A stretch of 42,558 nt of DNA, taken from positions 1-42,558 of the forward strand of contig CABWZI010000013.1 of the NCBI GenBank assembly GCA_902509905.1. Reading direction: 5' to 3'. Source of the stretch: an uncultured Gammaproteobacteria bacterium (GTDB taxonomy: Bacteria; Pseudomonadota; Gammaproteobacteria; PS1; Pseudothioglobaceae). A program made the translations under genes and the position numbers. Shown in pieces: positions 18,307 through 28,124 of this stretch (the stretch's first letter is position 1; every line of letters starts with the position of its first letter). A model generated the notes under the pieces. It did not search any database, had not been told where the DNA came from, and saw only the letters and a program-made list of their open reading frames with translations.

Positions 18307-19050
18307 ATGAAAATTGCGCTTGGCGTTGAGTACTTTGGAAAAAATTATCATGGCTGGCAAATACAAAAATCTGGCCTTCGAACAGTACAAAGCGTTGTTG
18401 AAACGGCGCTATCTAAAGTAGCCAATCATCCAGTTCGTGTATTTTGTAGTGGCAGGACTGATTCTGGAGTGCATGCAGTTGAACAAGTTATTCATTTTGA
18501 GACTGAAACAAAGAGAACAGACAGAGCTTGGCTTTTTGGTGGCAATGTAAACCTTCCTAGTGATGTCAACTTTAAATGGGCTAAGGTTGTCACTGAAGAC
18601 TTTCATGCCAGGTTTGGTGCCTTTGCTAGATTATATGAATATAAAATTCATCACCACCCTGTAAGGTCCTCACTCAAAGCAGATTACTTTCTCTGGGAAC
18701 CTAGACCTCTTAATGTTGAAGACATGAGAGAGGCAGCAGCTTTGCTTTTAGGTGAACATGATTTTTCTTGCTTTAGGGGAAGCCTGTGTCAAGCAAAGTC
18801 TCCCATTAAAACGGTTGAGCATATTCAGATTGAGACATTTGAAGATGAGTTGATTTTTAGCATCAAAGCTAATGCATTCCTTCATCATATGGTTCGAAAC
18901 ATTGTTGGAACCCTTTTAAAAATAGGTAGGGGTGAAAAGAGTGTCGAATGGATGTCGTCGGTCTTAGCTAGCAAGGATCGAAAAAAAGCTGGTCCAACTG
19001 CAGAGCCTCAAGGACTTTATTTCATAAAAGCATTTTATAAGGAGATCTAG
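18307..19050 (+). CDS. truA: tRNA pseudouridine synthase A
   Basis: Makes pseudouridine at tRNA positions 38-40. The 247-aa product from ATG 18307 begins MKIALGVEYFGKNYHGWQ; a TTG two codons upstream is a weaker start. The catalytic Asp is in CSGRTDSGVHAVEQVIHFET, and KANAFLHHMVRNIVGTLL and AKDRKKAGPTAEPQGLYF-type C-terminal motifs follow. The last bases CTAG contain the stop codons of both truA and the convergent SulP gene (three-base overlap). Confidence 0.96.
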   Translation: MKIALGVEYFGKNYHGWQIQKSGLRTVQSVVETALSKVANHPVRVFCSGRTDSGVHAVEQVIHFETETKRTDRAWLFGGNVNLPSDVNFKWAKVVTEDFHARFGAFARLYEYKIHHHPVRSSLKADYFLWEPRPLNVEDMREAAALLLGEHDFSCFRGSLCQAKSPIKTVEHIQIETFEDELIFSIKANAFLHHMVRNIVGTLLKIGRGEKSVEWMSSVLASKDRKKAGPTAEPQGLYFIKAFYKEI

Positions 19051-20915
19051 CTTGGCTCTAGTTCAGGATTTTGTATGTCAAAATCTTGCTCAGCGTCCGT
19101 ATGATTATCATCCTCGATATCGTTTTCGAGGTTTTCCATCTCCTGCCAAACATACTTTAAGGCGTCAGCTCTAAGATCAAAGAATCGATTATCCCCATAG
19201 CGCTTCTTAAATCCTGATCTAAATAACTCTGCCTCCAGCCTCTCTGTTCTGGCAAAAAGAATCTCCACACCAGAGTTTGAGCATGTCTCAACTAAGCTCG
19301 ATAATACCTGCTCGCCGCTGGCATCAACTTGAACTATAGAGGCAACATCAACTATTATGTACTTCAAGTCATCATTATGCCTTGCTATTAAATCCAGCAA
19401 CTTTGTCTCAAAATATGCAGCATTAGCAAAATAAAGAGAGCCGCTCCATTTTGCAACTTTAACTGAGGGACTTACCTCAACTGACTCATCAGCAAACCTT
19501 GAGGCAATGATCGAACCATGCTCAACAGATAATTCTGAAAAGTTAGGCTCCATAGTTCTATAGAGGAATAGCCCAAGAGACATGATCACCCCAAAAGCAA
19601 TGCCATTTTCTAGATGCGGTGCAAAAATGAGTGTCATTATAAAAGTCAGGAGGCCAACAAGACCATCATGCTTTTCAACCTTCCAGGCATGCCTCAAGGG
19701 TGAGAAATGAATCAGATTAACAACAGCCATAAGAATAATTGCAGCTAGCGTTGCTTGCGGGAGGTGATAGAGTAAAGGCGTTAACCAGATAATTGTCAAA
19801 CCTACAATAATCGCTGTAACGACAGATGAGAACCCAGTAACCGCGCCAGCAGTCAGATTCACTGCGGACCTTGAAAAAGAACCCGAGACAGCATAACCCT
19901 GAAAGAAGCTTGAGGTTACATTTGATAACCCCTGACCAATGAGCTCCTGATTCACATCTAAACGCTGCTTCGTTGTTGCAGCCATTGACTTGGCAACAGA
20001 GATAGCCTCCATAAAACCAATTAATGATATTGTAATTGCATATATAAATAGTGTTCCAACAGCATTAAAATCAAAGCTTGGTAATTTAAAACTTACCAAT
20101 CCCTCGATGTTAATTGAACTAACTATAGCGCCCCCCATGCCTTGATAGTCAATCAAGAAGGATGCGGCAGTAGAAATCACTGCAACCGATAAGATTGCTG
20201 GCAATCTAGGGAAATAACGCTGAAAAATAATAATACCTAGTACCCCTGCAATAGCCATGGCGAGTGTTGGAAGATGAGTATGGTAGATTGCTGCCTCAAG
20301 CAGCCTTGCAATCGTCTGGTAACTTTGATCAGCATTACAAATTGTATGAAGTCCATTGATGTCGACTTTCTCAATCCTTTCAATAATAGTTAAAGGCTGG
20401 CACGCGCTCTCCCAATCAGTGTCGTTCGAATTAATCACTCTGATTCCAAAAACTTTAGGGAGCTGAGATGTTCCAATAATGATTGCTGCTGCGTTTGTAA
20501 AACCAGTGACTACTGGGAGAGAAAGGAAGTTAATTACAAAACCTAACCTCAGGATGCCTAGTGAAAATTGAAACACCCCAACGATTAAAGCCAACAGAGC
20601 AGCGTAGACAGCATAGCTTGCAGGATCGGTTACAATTTCACCAAGAGCCGCCGCTGTCAGCAAAGAAACTACAGCAACTGGGCCTGTTGAAAGCTGTCTT
20701 GATGAGCCCATCATAGCGCCAATCAGTACTGGCAAAAAAGAGGCATATAGTCCATACTCAGGACCAAGTCCGGCAAGCTGTGCATAAGCCATTGATTGAG
20801 GAATTAAAACGAAAGCAACAGTTGCACCTGCAACCACATCAGCTTTGAGAGTTTTTGGGTTACTAAGGTCTTTAATCCATAACAAAAATGGAAATAATCT
20901 TGTTATCCAAATCAT
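19047..20915 (-). CDS. SulP-family anion transporter with STAS domain
   Basis: Inner-membrane SLC26/SulP carrier for sulfate, bicarbonate or a related anion; the sequence does not decide. The 622-aa protein has an N-terminal domain of about 12-14 hydrophobic helices with IPQSMAYAQLAGLGPEYGLY, STGPVAVVSLLTA and the SulP signature NQELIGQGLSNVTSSFF. A C-terminal STAS domain contains IIVDVASIVQVDASGEQ. It ends in a strongly acidic tail of about 35 residues. Monocistronic and convergent with truA. In a marine sulfur-oxidising lineage either sulfate handling or bicarbonate uptake (BicA-like) would fit. Confidence 0.92.
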   Translation of the reverse strand: MIWITRLFPFLLWIKDLSNPKTLKADVVAGATVAFVLIPQSMAYAQLAGLGPEYGLYASFLPVLIGAMMGSSRQLSTGPVAVVSLLTAAALGEIVTDPASYAVYAALLALIVGVFQFSLGILRLGFVINFLSLPVVTGFTNAAAIIIGTSQLPKVFGIRVINSNDTDWESACQPLTIIERIEKVDINGLHTICNADQSYQTIARLLEAAIYHTHLPTLAMAIAGVLGIIIFQRYFPRLPAILSVAVISTAASFLIDYQGMGGAIVSSINIEGLVSFKLPSFDFNAVGTLFIYAITISLIGFMEAISVAKSMAATTKQRLDVNQELIGQGLSNVTSSFFQGYAVSGSFSRSAVNLTAGAVTGFSSVVTAIIVGLTIIWLTPLLYHLPQATLAAIILMAVVNLIHFSPLRHAWKVEKHDGLVGLLTFIMTLIFAPHLENGIAFGVIMSLGLFLYRTMEPNFSELSVEHGSIIASRFADESVEVSPSVKVAKWSGSLYFANAAYFETKLLDLIARHNDDLKYIIVDVASIVQVDASGEQVLSSLVETCSNSGVEILFARTERLEAELFRSGFKKRYGDNRFFDLRADALKYVWQEMENLENDIEDDNHTDAEQDFDIQNPELEPS

Positions 20916-21000
20916 GAAATATGTTTCTGAAGTTAAGTTTTAATCCACTAATAAGTGTACCTAACTAGAACAGATAAACGCAGATTTTTTTTAACTCTAA

Positions 21001-21522
21001 CTAAAAATCTTTGTCCCAATCAACTAGTATTTTATTATTTTTAGAGTCAATAGAAACTAAAAAGGGTTCAATATATGGAATCCAATATTCCTTTTTCCCT
21101 TTAACCACCAGAACATCATTAGCTCCTGTTTCTACAAAATAATCAACAGTTCCAAGCTGTTCTTCATCCTTATTGATCACATCAAATCCAATGAGCTCAT
21201 GCCAATAGTATTCGCCCTGCGTGAGTTCAGGTAGCTGCTCTTTATTTATATAAATATCTTGTCCAATAAATTTTTGAGAGTCCTCTCGATTATCTATCCC
21301 TTTGATATGGGCGACAATTGTTTTTGACTGTTCACGTCCATTAGTAATGTCAATGGAATGGAAATTTCCATCGACTTTAATAGACCAGGGTGAATAATTA
21401 AGGATGTTTGTCCTGGGATTGGTGTATGAAAATACTTTTACCCAGCCCTGTAAACCAAAAAAGCCATTAATCTTTCCGACTAATAGCTTTTTATTGTTTT
21501 CTTGAGGCGTCAATGACACCAA
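21001..21522 (-). CDS. rimM: Ribosome maturation factor RimM
   Basis: Assists 16S rRNA 3'-domain processing and 30S head assembly and binds S19. The 173-aa protein shows the N-terminal RimM motif LVGKINGFFGLQGWVKVFSYT and a C-terminal PRC-barrel with YYWHELIGFDVIN, GANDVLVVKG and IPYIEPFLVSID. One base separates it from rpsP, conserved in bacteria. Unlike the classical rpsP-rimM-trmD-rplS operon, trmD and rplS do not follow; a SulP gene on the same strand comes 85 bases later. Confidence 0.96.
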   Translation of the reverse strand: MVSLTPQENNKKLLVGKINGFFGLQGWVKVFSYTNPRTNILNYSPWSIKVDGNFHSIDITNGREQSKTIVAHIKGIDNREDSQKFIGQDIYINKEQLPELTQGEYYWHELIGFDVINKDEEQLGTVDYFVETGANDVLVVKGKKEYWIPYIEPFLVSIDSKNNKILVDWDKDF

Positions 21523-21523
21523 A

Positions 21524-22129
21524 TTATTTTTCTTCAGGCTCTTCAGCTGGCTTTTCTGCGGCTTCTTCTGCTGGAGCTTCTTCTGCTGGAGCTTCCGCTG
21601 CTGTAGCTTCTTCTGCTGCGGCCTCTTCTGCTGGAGCTTCCGCTGCTGCGGCCTCTTCTGCTGCGGCTTCTTCTGCTGGAGCTTCCGCTGCTGCGGCTTC
21701 TTCTGCTGGAGCTTCCGCTGCTGCGGCCTCTGCTGCTGCCTCTTCTGCTGCTGCCGCTTCTTGGGCTGCGGCCTCAGCAGCCTCTTTAGCCTCTAAGTCT
21801 GCCTTTGCTTTTTCTTCTGCAGCAATCTTTTTAGCCTTTTCATCAGCTTTAGCTGCCTGCATTGCTAACTGCTTTTCACGAATAGATGGGTCTTTATATT
21901 CCTTAACAAGCTGTTTGACGCGATCTGAAATCTGTGCTCCCTGAGAAATCCAGTATGACAGTCTGTCTTCTTCGAGTTGAAGCCTGACCTCTTGTCCGCG
22001 AGCAACAGGATTAAAGTATCCAATACGCTCAATGTAACCACTGTCTCTTCTCTTTCTAGAGTCTGTTGCTACAATCGAATAAAAAGGGTTTTTCTTGGCT
22101 CCACCTCGGGCTAGTCTAATCTTAACCAT
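21524..22129 (-). CDS. rpsP: 30S ribosomal protein S16 with long Ala/Glu-rich C-terminal tail
   Basis: Residues 1 to about 83 are a complete, ordinary S16 ([20 protein letters not shown], then [15 protein letters not shown]). E. coli S16 stops at 82 aa, but this product continues to 201 aa. The extension is first a Lys/Ala/Glu helix (84-115), then a Pro-punctuated Ala/Glu repeat ([13 protein letters not shown]-type units) ending PAEEPEEK. The tail is very acidic, unusual for a ribosomal protein, and its DNA holds tandem repeats. The ORF appears intact and in phase to the end. An open frame on the opposite strand over the repeats is an artefact. Confidence 0.95.
   Translation of the reverse strand: MVKIRLARGGAKKNPFYSIVATDSRKRRDSGYIERIGYFNPVARGQEVRLQLEEDRLSYWISQGAQISDRVKQLVKEYKDPSIREKQLAMQAAKADEKAKKIAAEEKAKADLEAKEAAEAAAQEAAAAEEAAAEAAAAEAPAEEAAAAEAPAEEAAAEEAAAAEAPAEEAAAEEATAAEAPAEEAPAEEAAEKPAEEPEEK
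21631..21780. repeat. Tandem GCT/GCG-rich repeats in the rpsP tail
   Basis: A 30-bp unit occurs twice back to back without mismatch at 21661-21690 and 21691-21720, with near copies on both sides (about 21570-21660 and 21721-21760). The unit length is a multiple of three, so copy-number change would lengthen or shorten the S16 tail by ten residues without frameshift. The region is far richer in G and C than its surroundings. Confidence 0.85.
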
Positions 22130-22173
22130 GGGTTTTTTGCTCCTTTTTGATTGTTAAATTATTAAGGCGGGAA

Positions 22174-23583
<1,410 letters not shown>

Positions 23584-23644
23584 TCATATCAAAAAGGATA
23601 AAATTATACTCTATTTATTTAATCACCTTATATTCAGTAAAGTT

Positions 23645-26203
23645 ATGAAAGAAGCTTATCTAAAGCATTGCAATGAAAGAGAGTCAGAAAACCTTCCCCC
23701 TTTGGCTCTCAACGCCAAACAAACAAAATCAGTAGTTGAATGCCTTTTAGAGGGCAATGGTGATGATTTTTATTTGAATCTTCTAACGCATAGAGTGCCC
23801 CCAGGGGTTGATGAGGCAGCATACGTCAAAGCAGGCTTTCTCACTAGTGTCGCTAAGGGTGAAGAAATATGCAACGCCATTTCAAAAAAACATGCTACCT
23901 TCCTATTAGGAACGATGCTTGGTGGCTATAGTATTGCATCGTTAATCGACCTTCTTGATGAAGAGGAAACTGCTGAGGCAGCCTGTGAGGCCCTTTCGCA
24001 CACCATTCTAATTTACGAAGCGCATCAACAAATCCTAGAAAAGTCCTCAAGCAACTCGTATGCCAAAAAAATTGTTGATTCATGGGCATCGGCAGATTGG
24101 TTCACATCGAAAGAGCCACTTCCTGAAAGCATCAAAGTGACTGTTTTTCGCGTAGATGGTGAAACCAATACAGATGACCTGTCTCCAGCAACTGAGGCCT
24201 GGTCACGACCTGATATTCCGCTTCATGCGAAAGCGATGCTCATTAAGAAAATGGATAGGCCTCTTGAAAAAATTGAAGAACTTAAGCAAAAAGGTCTTCC
24301 TTTAGCCTATGTAGGCGATGTAGTTGGTACTGGCTCTTCAAGAAAATCAGCCATTAACTCAGTATTATGGCATATGGGAGAACCAATAGACTATATCCCA
24401 AACAAAAATAGTGGTGGAATAGTGCTTGGTGGAAAGATTGCTCCAATCTTTTTTAACACTGCAGAAGATTCTGGTGCGCTTCCAATACAGTGCGATGTTT
24501 CTGAACTGAATATGGGAGATGAAATTACAATATTTCCATATGAGGGCGTTATTAAAGATGCGTCTGGAAAAGTTGTCTCAAAGTTTGATCTTGCTCCTAG
24601 CACGATGCCAGATGAAGTCAGGGCAGGCGGCAGGATTCCTCTTATTATTGGTAGAGGTCTGACCGATAAAACAAGATCTGAACTAGGGCTTGATGTCAGT
24701 GATGTCTTTCTTCGTCCGGTTGATCCAAAGAACAGCGAATTAGGATTTACCTTGGCTCAAAAAATTGTGGGTAAAGCTTGTGGCGTAAAGGGCATTCGAC
24801 CTGGAACGTATTGTGAACCCCGAATGAGCACCGTTGGATCCCAAGACACAACAGGTGCAATGACTCGTGACGAACTAAAGGAGTTAGCCTGTTTAGGGTT
24901 TTCAGCAGACCTTGTGATGCAGAGTTTTTGTCATACAGCTGCTTATCCAAAACCGATTGACCTTGAACTTCAACATACACTGCCAGATTTTATGCATTCT
25001 CGGGGTGGTGTCTCTCTAAAACCTGGAGACGGTATTATTCACTCGTGGCTGAATCGTATGCTTCTTCCTGACTCAGTTGGAACTGGAGGAGATTCACACA
25101 CACGCTTCCCAATAGGAATTAGCTTTCCAGCAGGCTCTGGACTCGTCGCATTTGGAGCATCCATTGGCGTACTGCCTCTTGACATGCCTGAGTCTGTGTT
25201 GGTCAGATTTAAAGGTGATATGCAGCCAGGAATAACTCTAAGAGATTTAGTCAATGCAATCCCTTATGTTGCTATCCAAAAAGGACTACTAACTGTTGAT
25301 AAATCTAACAAAAAGAATATTTTCTCTGGTCGCGTTCTCGAAATTGAAGGGCTTGGTGACCTTAAAGTTGAACAAGCATTTGAACTTGCAGATGCTACTG
25401 CTGAGCGTTCAGCAAATGGCTGCACTGTCAAACTAAATAAAGAACCTATTCAGGAATATCTTAACTCTAATATTACACTTCTTGGCTCTATGATTGACTC
25501 CGGATATGACGATAAAAAAACAATAGCAAAGAGGATCCAGGACATGAAAAAATGGCTTGATAATCCTGAGCTTCTTGAAGCTGATGAAGACTGCGAGTAT
25601 GCAGAAGTAATCGAGATAGATCTTGCAGAAATTAAAGAACCTATATTGGCATGTCCTAATGATCCAGATGATGTCAGACTTCTCTCATCAGTAGCCAAAA
25701 CCTCTATCGATGAAGTCTTTATAGGGTCTTGCATGACTAACATTGGGCACTTTAGAGCAGCAGCTCAGCTTCTCAAAGATAAATCTGAGCTGAATACTGT
25801 TTTGTGGGTAGTGCCGCCAACAAGGATGGATGAAAAACAGTTAAGGGCAGAAGGAATTTATGAGACATTTGAGCGCCTGACAGACAGAACTGAGGTCCCT
25901 GGTTGCTCCCTCTGTATGGGAAATCAAGCCAGGGTAGAAGAAGGTGCGTCAGTTGTATCTACGTCCACAAGGAACTTCCCTAACAGACTCGGCGACAACA
26001 GTGACGTTTTCTTGGCCTCTGCAGAAGTTGCTGCTATCTCAGCAAAATTAGGCTACATTCCTACACCTGAGGAGTACCTATCTTTAATGAAAGATATTGA
26101 ACCTTTGTCTGGTGAAATTTATCAATACCTAAACTTTGATCAGATTGCAGATTACCAAGAGTCTTCATCTAATGTTCCTCTCGAAGTAATTCTCCAAAGC
26201 TAA
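23645..26203 (+). CDS. acnB: Aconitate hydratase B
   Basis: [4Fe-4S] enzyme of the TCA cycle interconverting citrate and isocitrate, also active on 2-methylisocitrate. The 852-aa product starts at ATG 23645; the frame is open 43 codons further upstream, but that part is AT-rich, lacks family homology and would run into the purB 5' end. The N-terminal HEAT-like domain starts [27 protein letters not shown]-style (position 1-27), and cluster ligands are in [14 protein letters not shown] and [12 protein letters not shown] (CxxC). [13 protein letters not shown] is the substrate region. A bidirectional terminator follows. Confidence 0.96.
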   Translation: MKEAYLKHCNERESENLPPLALNAKQTKSVVECLLEGNGDDFYLNLLTHRVPPGVDEAAYVKAGFLTSVAKGEEICNAISKKHATFLLGTMLGGYSIASLIDLLDEEETAEAACEALSHTILIYEAHQQILEKSSSNSYAKKIVDSWASADWFTSKEPLPESIKVTVFRVDGETNTDDLSPATEAWSRPDIPLHAKAMLIKKMDRPLEKIEELKQKGLPLAYVGDVVGTGSSRKSAINSVLWHMGEPIDYIPNKNSGGIVLGGKIAPIFFNTAEDSGALPIQCDVSELNMGDEITIFPYEGVIKDASGKVVSKFDLAPSTMPDEVRAGGRIPLIIGRGLTDKTRSELGLDVSDVFLRPVDPKNSELGFTLAQKIVGKACGVKGIRPGTYCEPRMSTVGSQDTTGAMTRDELKELACLGFSADLVMQSFCHTAAYPKPIDLELQHTLPDFMHSRGGVSLKPGDGIIHSWLNRMLLPDSVGTGGDSHTRFPIGISFPAGSGLVAFGASIGVLPLDMPESVLVRFKGDMQPGITLRDLVNAIPYVAIQKGLLTVDKSNKKNIFSGRVLEIEGLGDLKVEQAFELADATAERSANGCTVKLNKEPIQEYLNSNITLLGSMIDSGYDDKKTIAKRIQDMKKWLDNPELLEADEDCEYAEVIEIDLAEIKEPILACPNDPDDVRLLSSVAKTSIDEVFIGSCMTNIGHFRAAAQLLKDKSELNTVLWVVPPTRMDEKQLRAEGIYETFERLTDRTEVPGCSLCMGNQARVEEGASVVSTSTRNFPNRLGDNSDVFLASAEVAAISAKLGYIPTPEEYLSLMKDIEPLSGEIYQYLNFDQIADYQESSSNVPLEVILQS

Positions 26204-26218
26204 ATAATAGGCAATAAA

Positions 26219-26243
26219 AAAGCCGCATAATGCGGCTTTTTTT
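26219..26243. terminator. Bidirectional intrinsic terminator between acnB and rpmG
   Basis: The hairpin AGCCGCA-taa-TGCGGCT (26221-26237) is followed by a run of Ts in the plus direction and preceded by As that become a U-run in the minus direction. It therefore can end both the acnB transcript and the convergent rpmB-rpmG transcript. Confidence 0.9.
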
Positions 26244-26258
26244 AAATCCTATCTTAAA

Positions 26259-26414
26259 TTACTTGATTTTGGCTTCCTTATACATCACGTGCTTTCTAAC
26301 GACTGGATCGAATTTTTTGACTTCAACCTTCTCTGGATGAATTCTTTTATTTTTTGTTGTAGTGTAGTAGTGACCAGTGTCAGCTGAAGAAACTAGTTTA
26401 ATTTTCTCTCTCAT
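26259..26414 (-). CDS. rpmG: 50S ribosomal protein L33
   Basis: A 51-aa basic ribosomal protein, translated here by hand: begins [19 protein letters not shown], continues [17 protein letters not shown] and ends MYKEAKIK. The Cys pairs of zinc-type L33 are absent, as in E. coli L33. It lies ten bases after rpmB, the conserved rpmB-rpmG order. It is short enough to be missed by ORF length cut-offs. Confidence 0.96.
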   Translation of the reverse strand: MREKIKLVSSADTGHYYTTTKNKRIHPEKVEVKKFDPVVRKHVMYKEAKIK

Positions 26415-26424
26415 AAATTACTCC

Positions 26425-26661
26425 TTATACCTTTTCGCCGCGACCACGGATCTCTTCTAAAACGGCATCGATACCCTTCTTGTCAATGACACGAAGGCCG
26501 CGTGCTGATAATTTAAGCTTAACAAAGCGGTTTTCAGCTTCAACCCAAAAACGGTGCGTGTGAAGGTTTGGATAAAAACGGCGACGCGTTTTATTGTTAG
26601 CATGCGAAACGTTATTTCCGCTTATTGGTCTCTTACCAGTTACTTGACATACTTTAGACAT
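26425..26661 (-). CDS. rpmB: 50S ribosomal protein L28
   Basis: A 78-aa ribosomal protein: [20 protein letters not shown], then [20 protein letters not shown] and [10 protein letters not shown], all typical of the 78-aa proteobacterial L28. First gene of the rpmB-rpmG unit; a perfect TATAAT lies on the minus strand at 26700-26695, about 35 bases upstream, probably its -10, though the -35 is poor. Confidence 0.97.
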   Translation of the reverse strand: MSKVCQVTGKRPISGNNVSHANNKTRRRFYPNLHTHRFWVEAENRFVKLKLSARGLRVIDKKGIDAVLEEIRGRGEKV

Positions 26662-26709
26662 TACGACTACCTAATGAATTTCTAAAAAGTGAGAATTATA
26701 CGCAAAAAA

Positions 26710-26738
26710 TTGTAGTTTTTTTAAATAAATTTTATATA
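26710..26738 (+). promoter_or_regulatory. Candidate promoter of tRNA-Ser
   Basis: TTGTAG (26710-26715) and TATATA (26733-26738) are 17 bases apart. The predicted start near 26745 would leave a leader of about 29 bases before the tRNA. The region is very AT-rich, so chance matches are likely. Confidence 0.35.
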
Positions 26739-26773
26739 CTTTATGCATAAAAACGGTATCATACCAATCTTTT

Positions 26774-26863
26774 GGAGGGATGGCAGAGCGGTTGAATGCA
26801 CTGGTCTTGAAAACCAGCAAGGGCTAATACCCTTCCAGGGTTCGAATCCCTGTCCCTCCACCA
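26774..26863 (+). tRNA. tRNA-Ser (UGA)
   Basis: A class II tRNA with long variable arm. The acceptor GGAGGGA (26774-26780) pairs with TCCCTCC (26853-26859), then A and an encoded CCA (26861-26863). The anticodon arm reads CTGGT-CTTGAAA-ACCAG, giving anticodon UGA. The variable arm AAGGGCTAATACCCTT forms a hairpin, and the T arm has GGTTCGAATCC. It closely follows E. coli serT, including the GGTTGAAxGCAC D-arm. No other tRNA is adjacent. Confidence 0.97.
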
Positions 26864-26956
26864 TTAAATGTCTTTTTTTAATCCGTCCTCATTTTAACAA
26901 TTACAAACTACCTCATCCCTTGAGAGGTTTGTGAAAAATAAGAAAAATTAATAGAT

Positions 26957-27631
26957 ATGGCAATAAATTACAAAGCAATACTCTTTGGATCTATAGGAAC
27001 AATAGTTGAAACTTCTGAGCTTCAGCTCAGATCCTTTAATCAAGCTTTTTCTGAAGCAGGCCTTGACTGGAATTGGTCAATTGAAGAATATCAAACAATG
27101 CTCAAAAAGTCTGGTGGACGAAATCGTATCAATGATTTTGCAAATCAACGTGGAATCAAGGTCAATGCTAGTGAACTTCATCTAAGAAAAACTGAGATCT
27201 TTGACAGCATGATGAGTGATGAAAAAATCTCACTTCGTCCTGGAGTAGCTAACTTGATTAATTATGCTCATGAAAATAGTATTTATTTAGCATTCGTGAC
27301 TAGCACTTCTGAAGCCAACATTGATGCTATGTTCTTTGCGCTTGATAATCAAATTAAAAAAAGTGACTTTAGCTTCATAGGAAATGACAAGATTGTTTCT
27401 CAGCCTAAGCCTAACTCTGAAATTTACCTTAAAGCGCTCTCTGAACTTAACTTAAGTGCAGATGAATGTATTGCAATAGAGGACACCGAAGTCAGCATGA
27501 GCTCGGCAATTGACGCAAACTTGAAATGTATTGCATTTCCTGGAGCACTTGCTCATGACAACAACTTTAGTAATGCTCACCTTGTTACTGAAGATCTTTC
27601 ACCAAATCTTTTATTTGAAAATCAGATTTAG
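26957..27631 (+). CDS. HAD-superfamily protein lacking the catalytic aspartates
   Basis: Overall a CbbY/beta-phosphoglucomutase-like HAD fold: motif II around VTSTSEAN (T115-S116), motif III Lys in SQPKPNSEIYLKA (K151) and motif IV IEDTEVSM (E175-D176). Motif I, normally DxDGT, reads ILFGSIGTIVETSE, so the nucleophile Asp is Gly11 and the second Asp is Ile13. Ordinary HAD phosphatase chemistry should be impossible. The ORF is full length (224 aa) with no frameshift, so it looks like a maintained pseudoenzyme rather than a decayed gene. The next genes are glnK-amtB; whether related is unknown. Confidence 0.8.
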   Translation: MAINYKAILFGSIGTIVETSELQLRSFNQAFSEAGLDWNWSIEEYQTMLKKSGGRNRINDFANQRGIKVNASELHLRKTEIFDSMMSDEKISLRPGVANLINYAHENSIYLAFVTSTSEANIDAMFFALDNQIKKSDFSFIGNDKIVSQPKPNSEIYLKALSELNLSADECIAIEDTEVSMSSAIDANLKCIAFPGALAHDNNFSNAHLVTEDLSPNLLFENQI

Positions 27632-27681
27632 CATCAAAAAAAAATCTAATAATCTATAATAGACTTGCAGCTGCAATGAAG

Positions 27682-27697
27682 TGGCTGTTTTTTAGCA
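27682..27697 (+). promoter_or_regulatory. Sigma-54-like promoter upstream of glnK-amtB
   Basis: TGGCTG (27682-27687), six Ts, then AGCA place GG at 27683-27684 and GC at 27695-27696, the exact -24/-12 spacing of sigma-54 promoters, though the -12 element is imperfect (AGC instead of TGC). glnK-amtB is classically NtrC/sigma-54 controlled. The site sits between inverted repeats AGCTGCA (27670-27676) and TGCAGCT (27699-27705). A sigma-70-like TATAAT is also present at 27655-27660. Confidence 0.45.
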
Positions 27698-27737
27698 ATG
27701 CAGCTTCCAAGGAGCCAATGTCGGATATTATTCCAAG

Positions 27738-28115
27738 ATGTCTACGGAAGATATTAATAGTTCAAGGAAGATAAAAGTGAAATTAGTTACAGCAATTTTA
27801 AGGCCCGAAAACCTAGATAAAGTTAGAGAGGCTCTTTGTGATGTCGATATTCCAGGCATGACAGTAACTGAAGTTAAAGGCTTTGGAAAACAAAAAGGTC
27901 ACACGGAGTTATATCGTGGTACTGAGTTTACCGTTGAATTTGTTCACAAAGTAAAACTTGAAATTGCAATCTCAAATAAAAATTTGGATCTGCTAATTAA
28001 TACAATTAGCGATATCGCTCGCTCCGGAAAAAAAGGTGATGGCAAAATCTTTGTCACTGACATCGAAAAAGTAGTTCGTATTCGCACAGGCGAAACGGAC
28101 CACGACGCACTTTAG
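27738..28115 (+). CDS. glnK: PII nitrogen-regulatory protein (GlnK-like), T-loop Tyr51 replaced by Phe
   Basis: Trimeric sensor of ATP/ADP and 2-oxoglutarate that gates AmtB. From GTG 27777, which has AAGGAAG upstream, the product is the standard 112 aa; the ATG at 27738 would add 13 residues. Conserved parts are REAL, GMTVTEVKGFGKQKGHTELYRG and the C-terminal GKIFVTDIEKVVRIRTGE-type signature. Numbering from GTG 27777 as in E. coli GlnB, position 51, the uridylylated Tyr, is Phe (RGTEF); Tyr46 remains. GlnD-type control therefore seems lost while the ligand and AmtB contacts remain. amtB starts nine bases after its stop. Confidence 0.94.
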   Translation: MSTEDINSSRKIKVKLVTAILRPENLDKVREALCDVDIPGMTVTEVKGFGKQKGHTELYRGTEFTVEFVHKVKLEIAISNKNLDLLINTISDIARSGKKGDGKIFVTDIEKVVRIRTGETDHDAL

Positions 28116-28124
28116 GAGAGCTCA

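Noticed and set aside
21560-21780. Repeat cluster as a possible CRISPR or mobile-element trace
   Set aside because: Units are contiguous, codon-phased and inside rpsP, with no spacers or terminal repeats.
21513-21944. 143-codon plus-strand ORF rich in Ala and Ser
   Set aside because: Antisense of the rpsP repeat tail; GCT/GCG repeats stay open in several frames.
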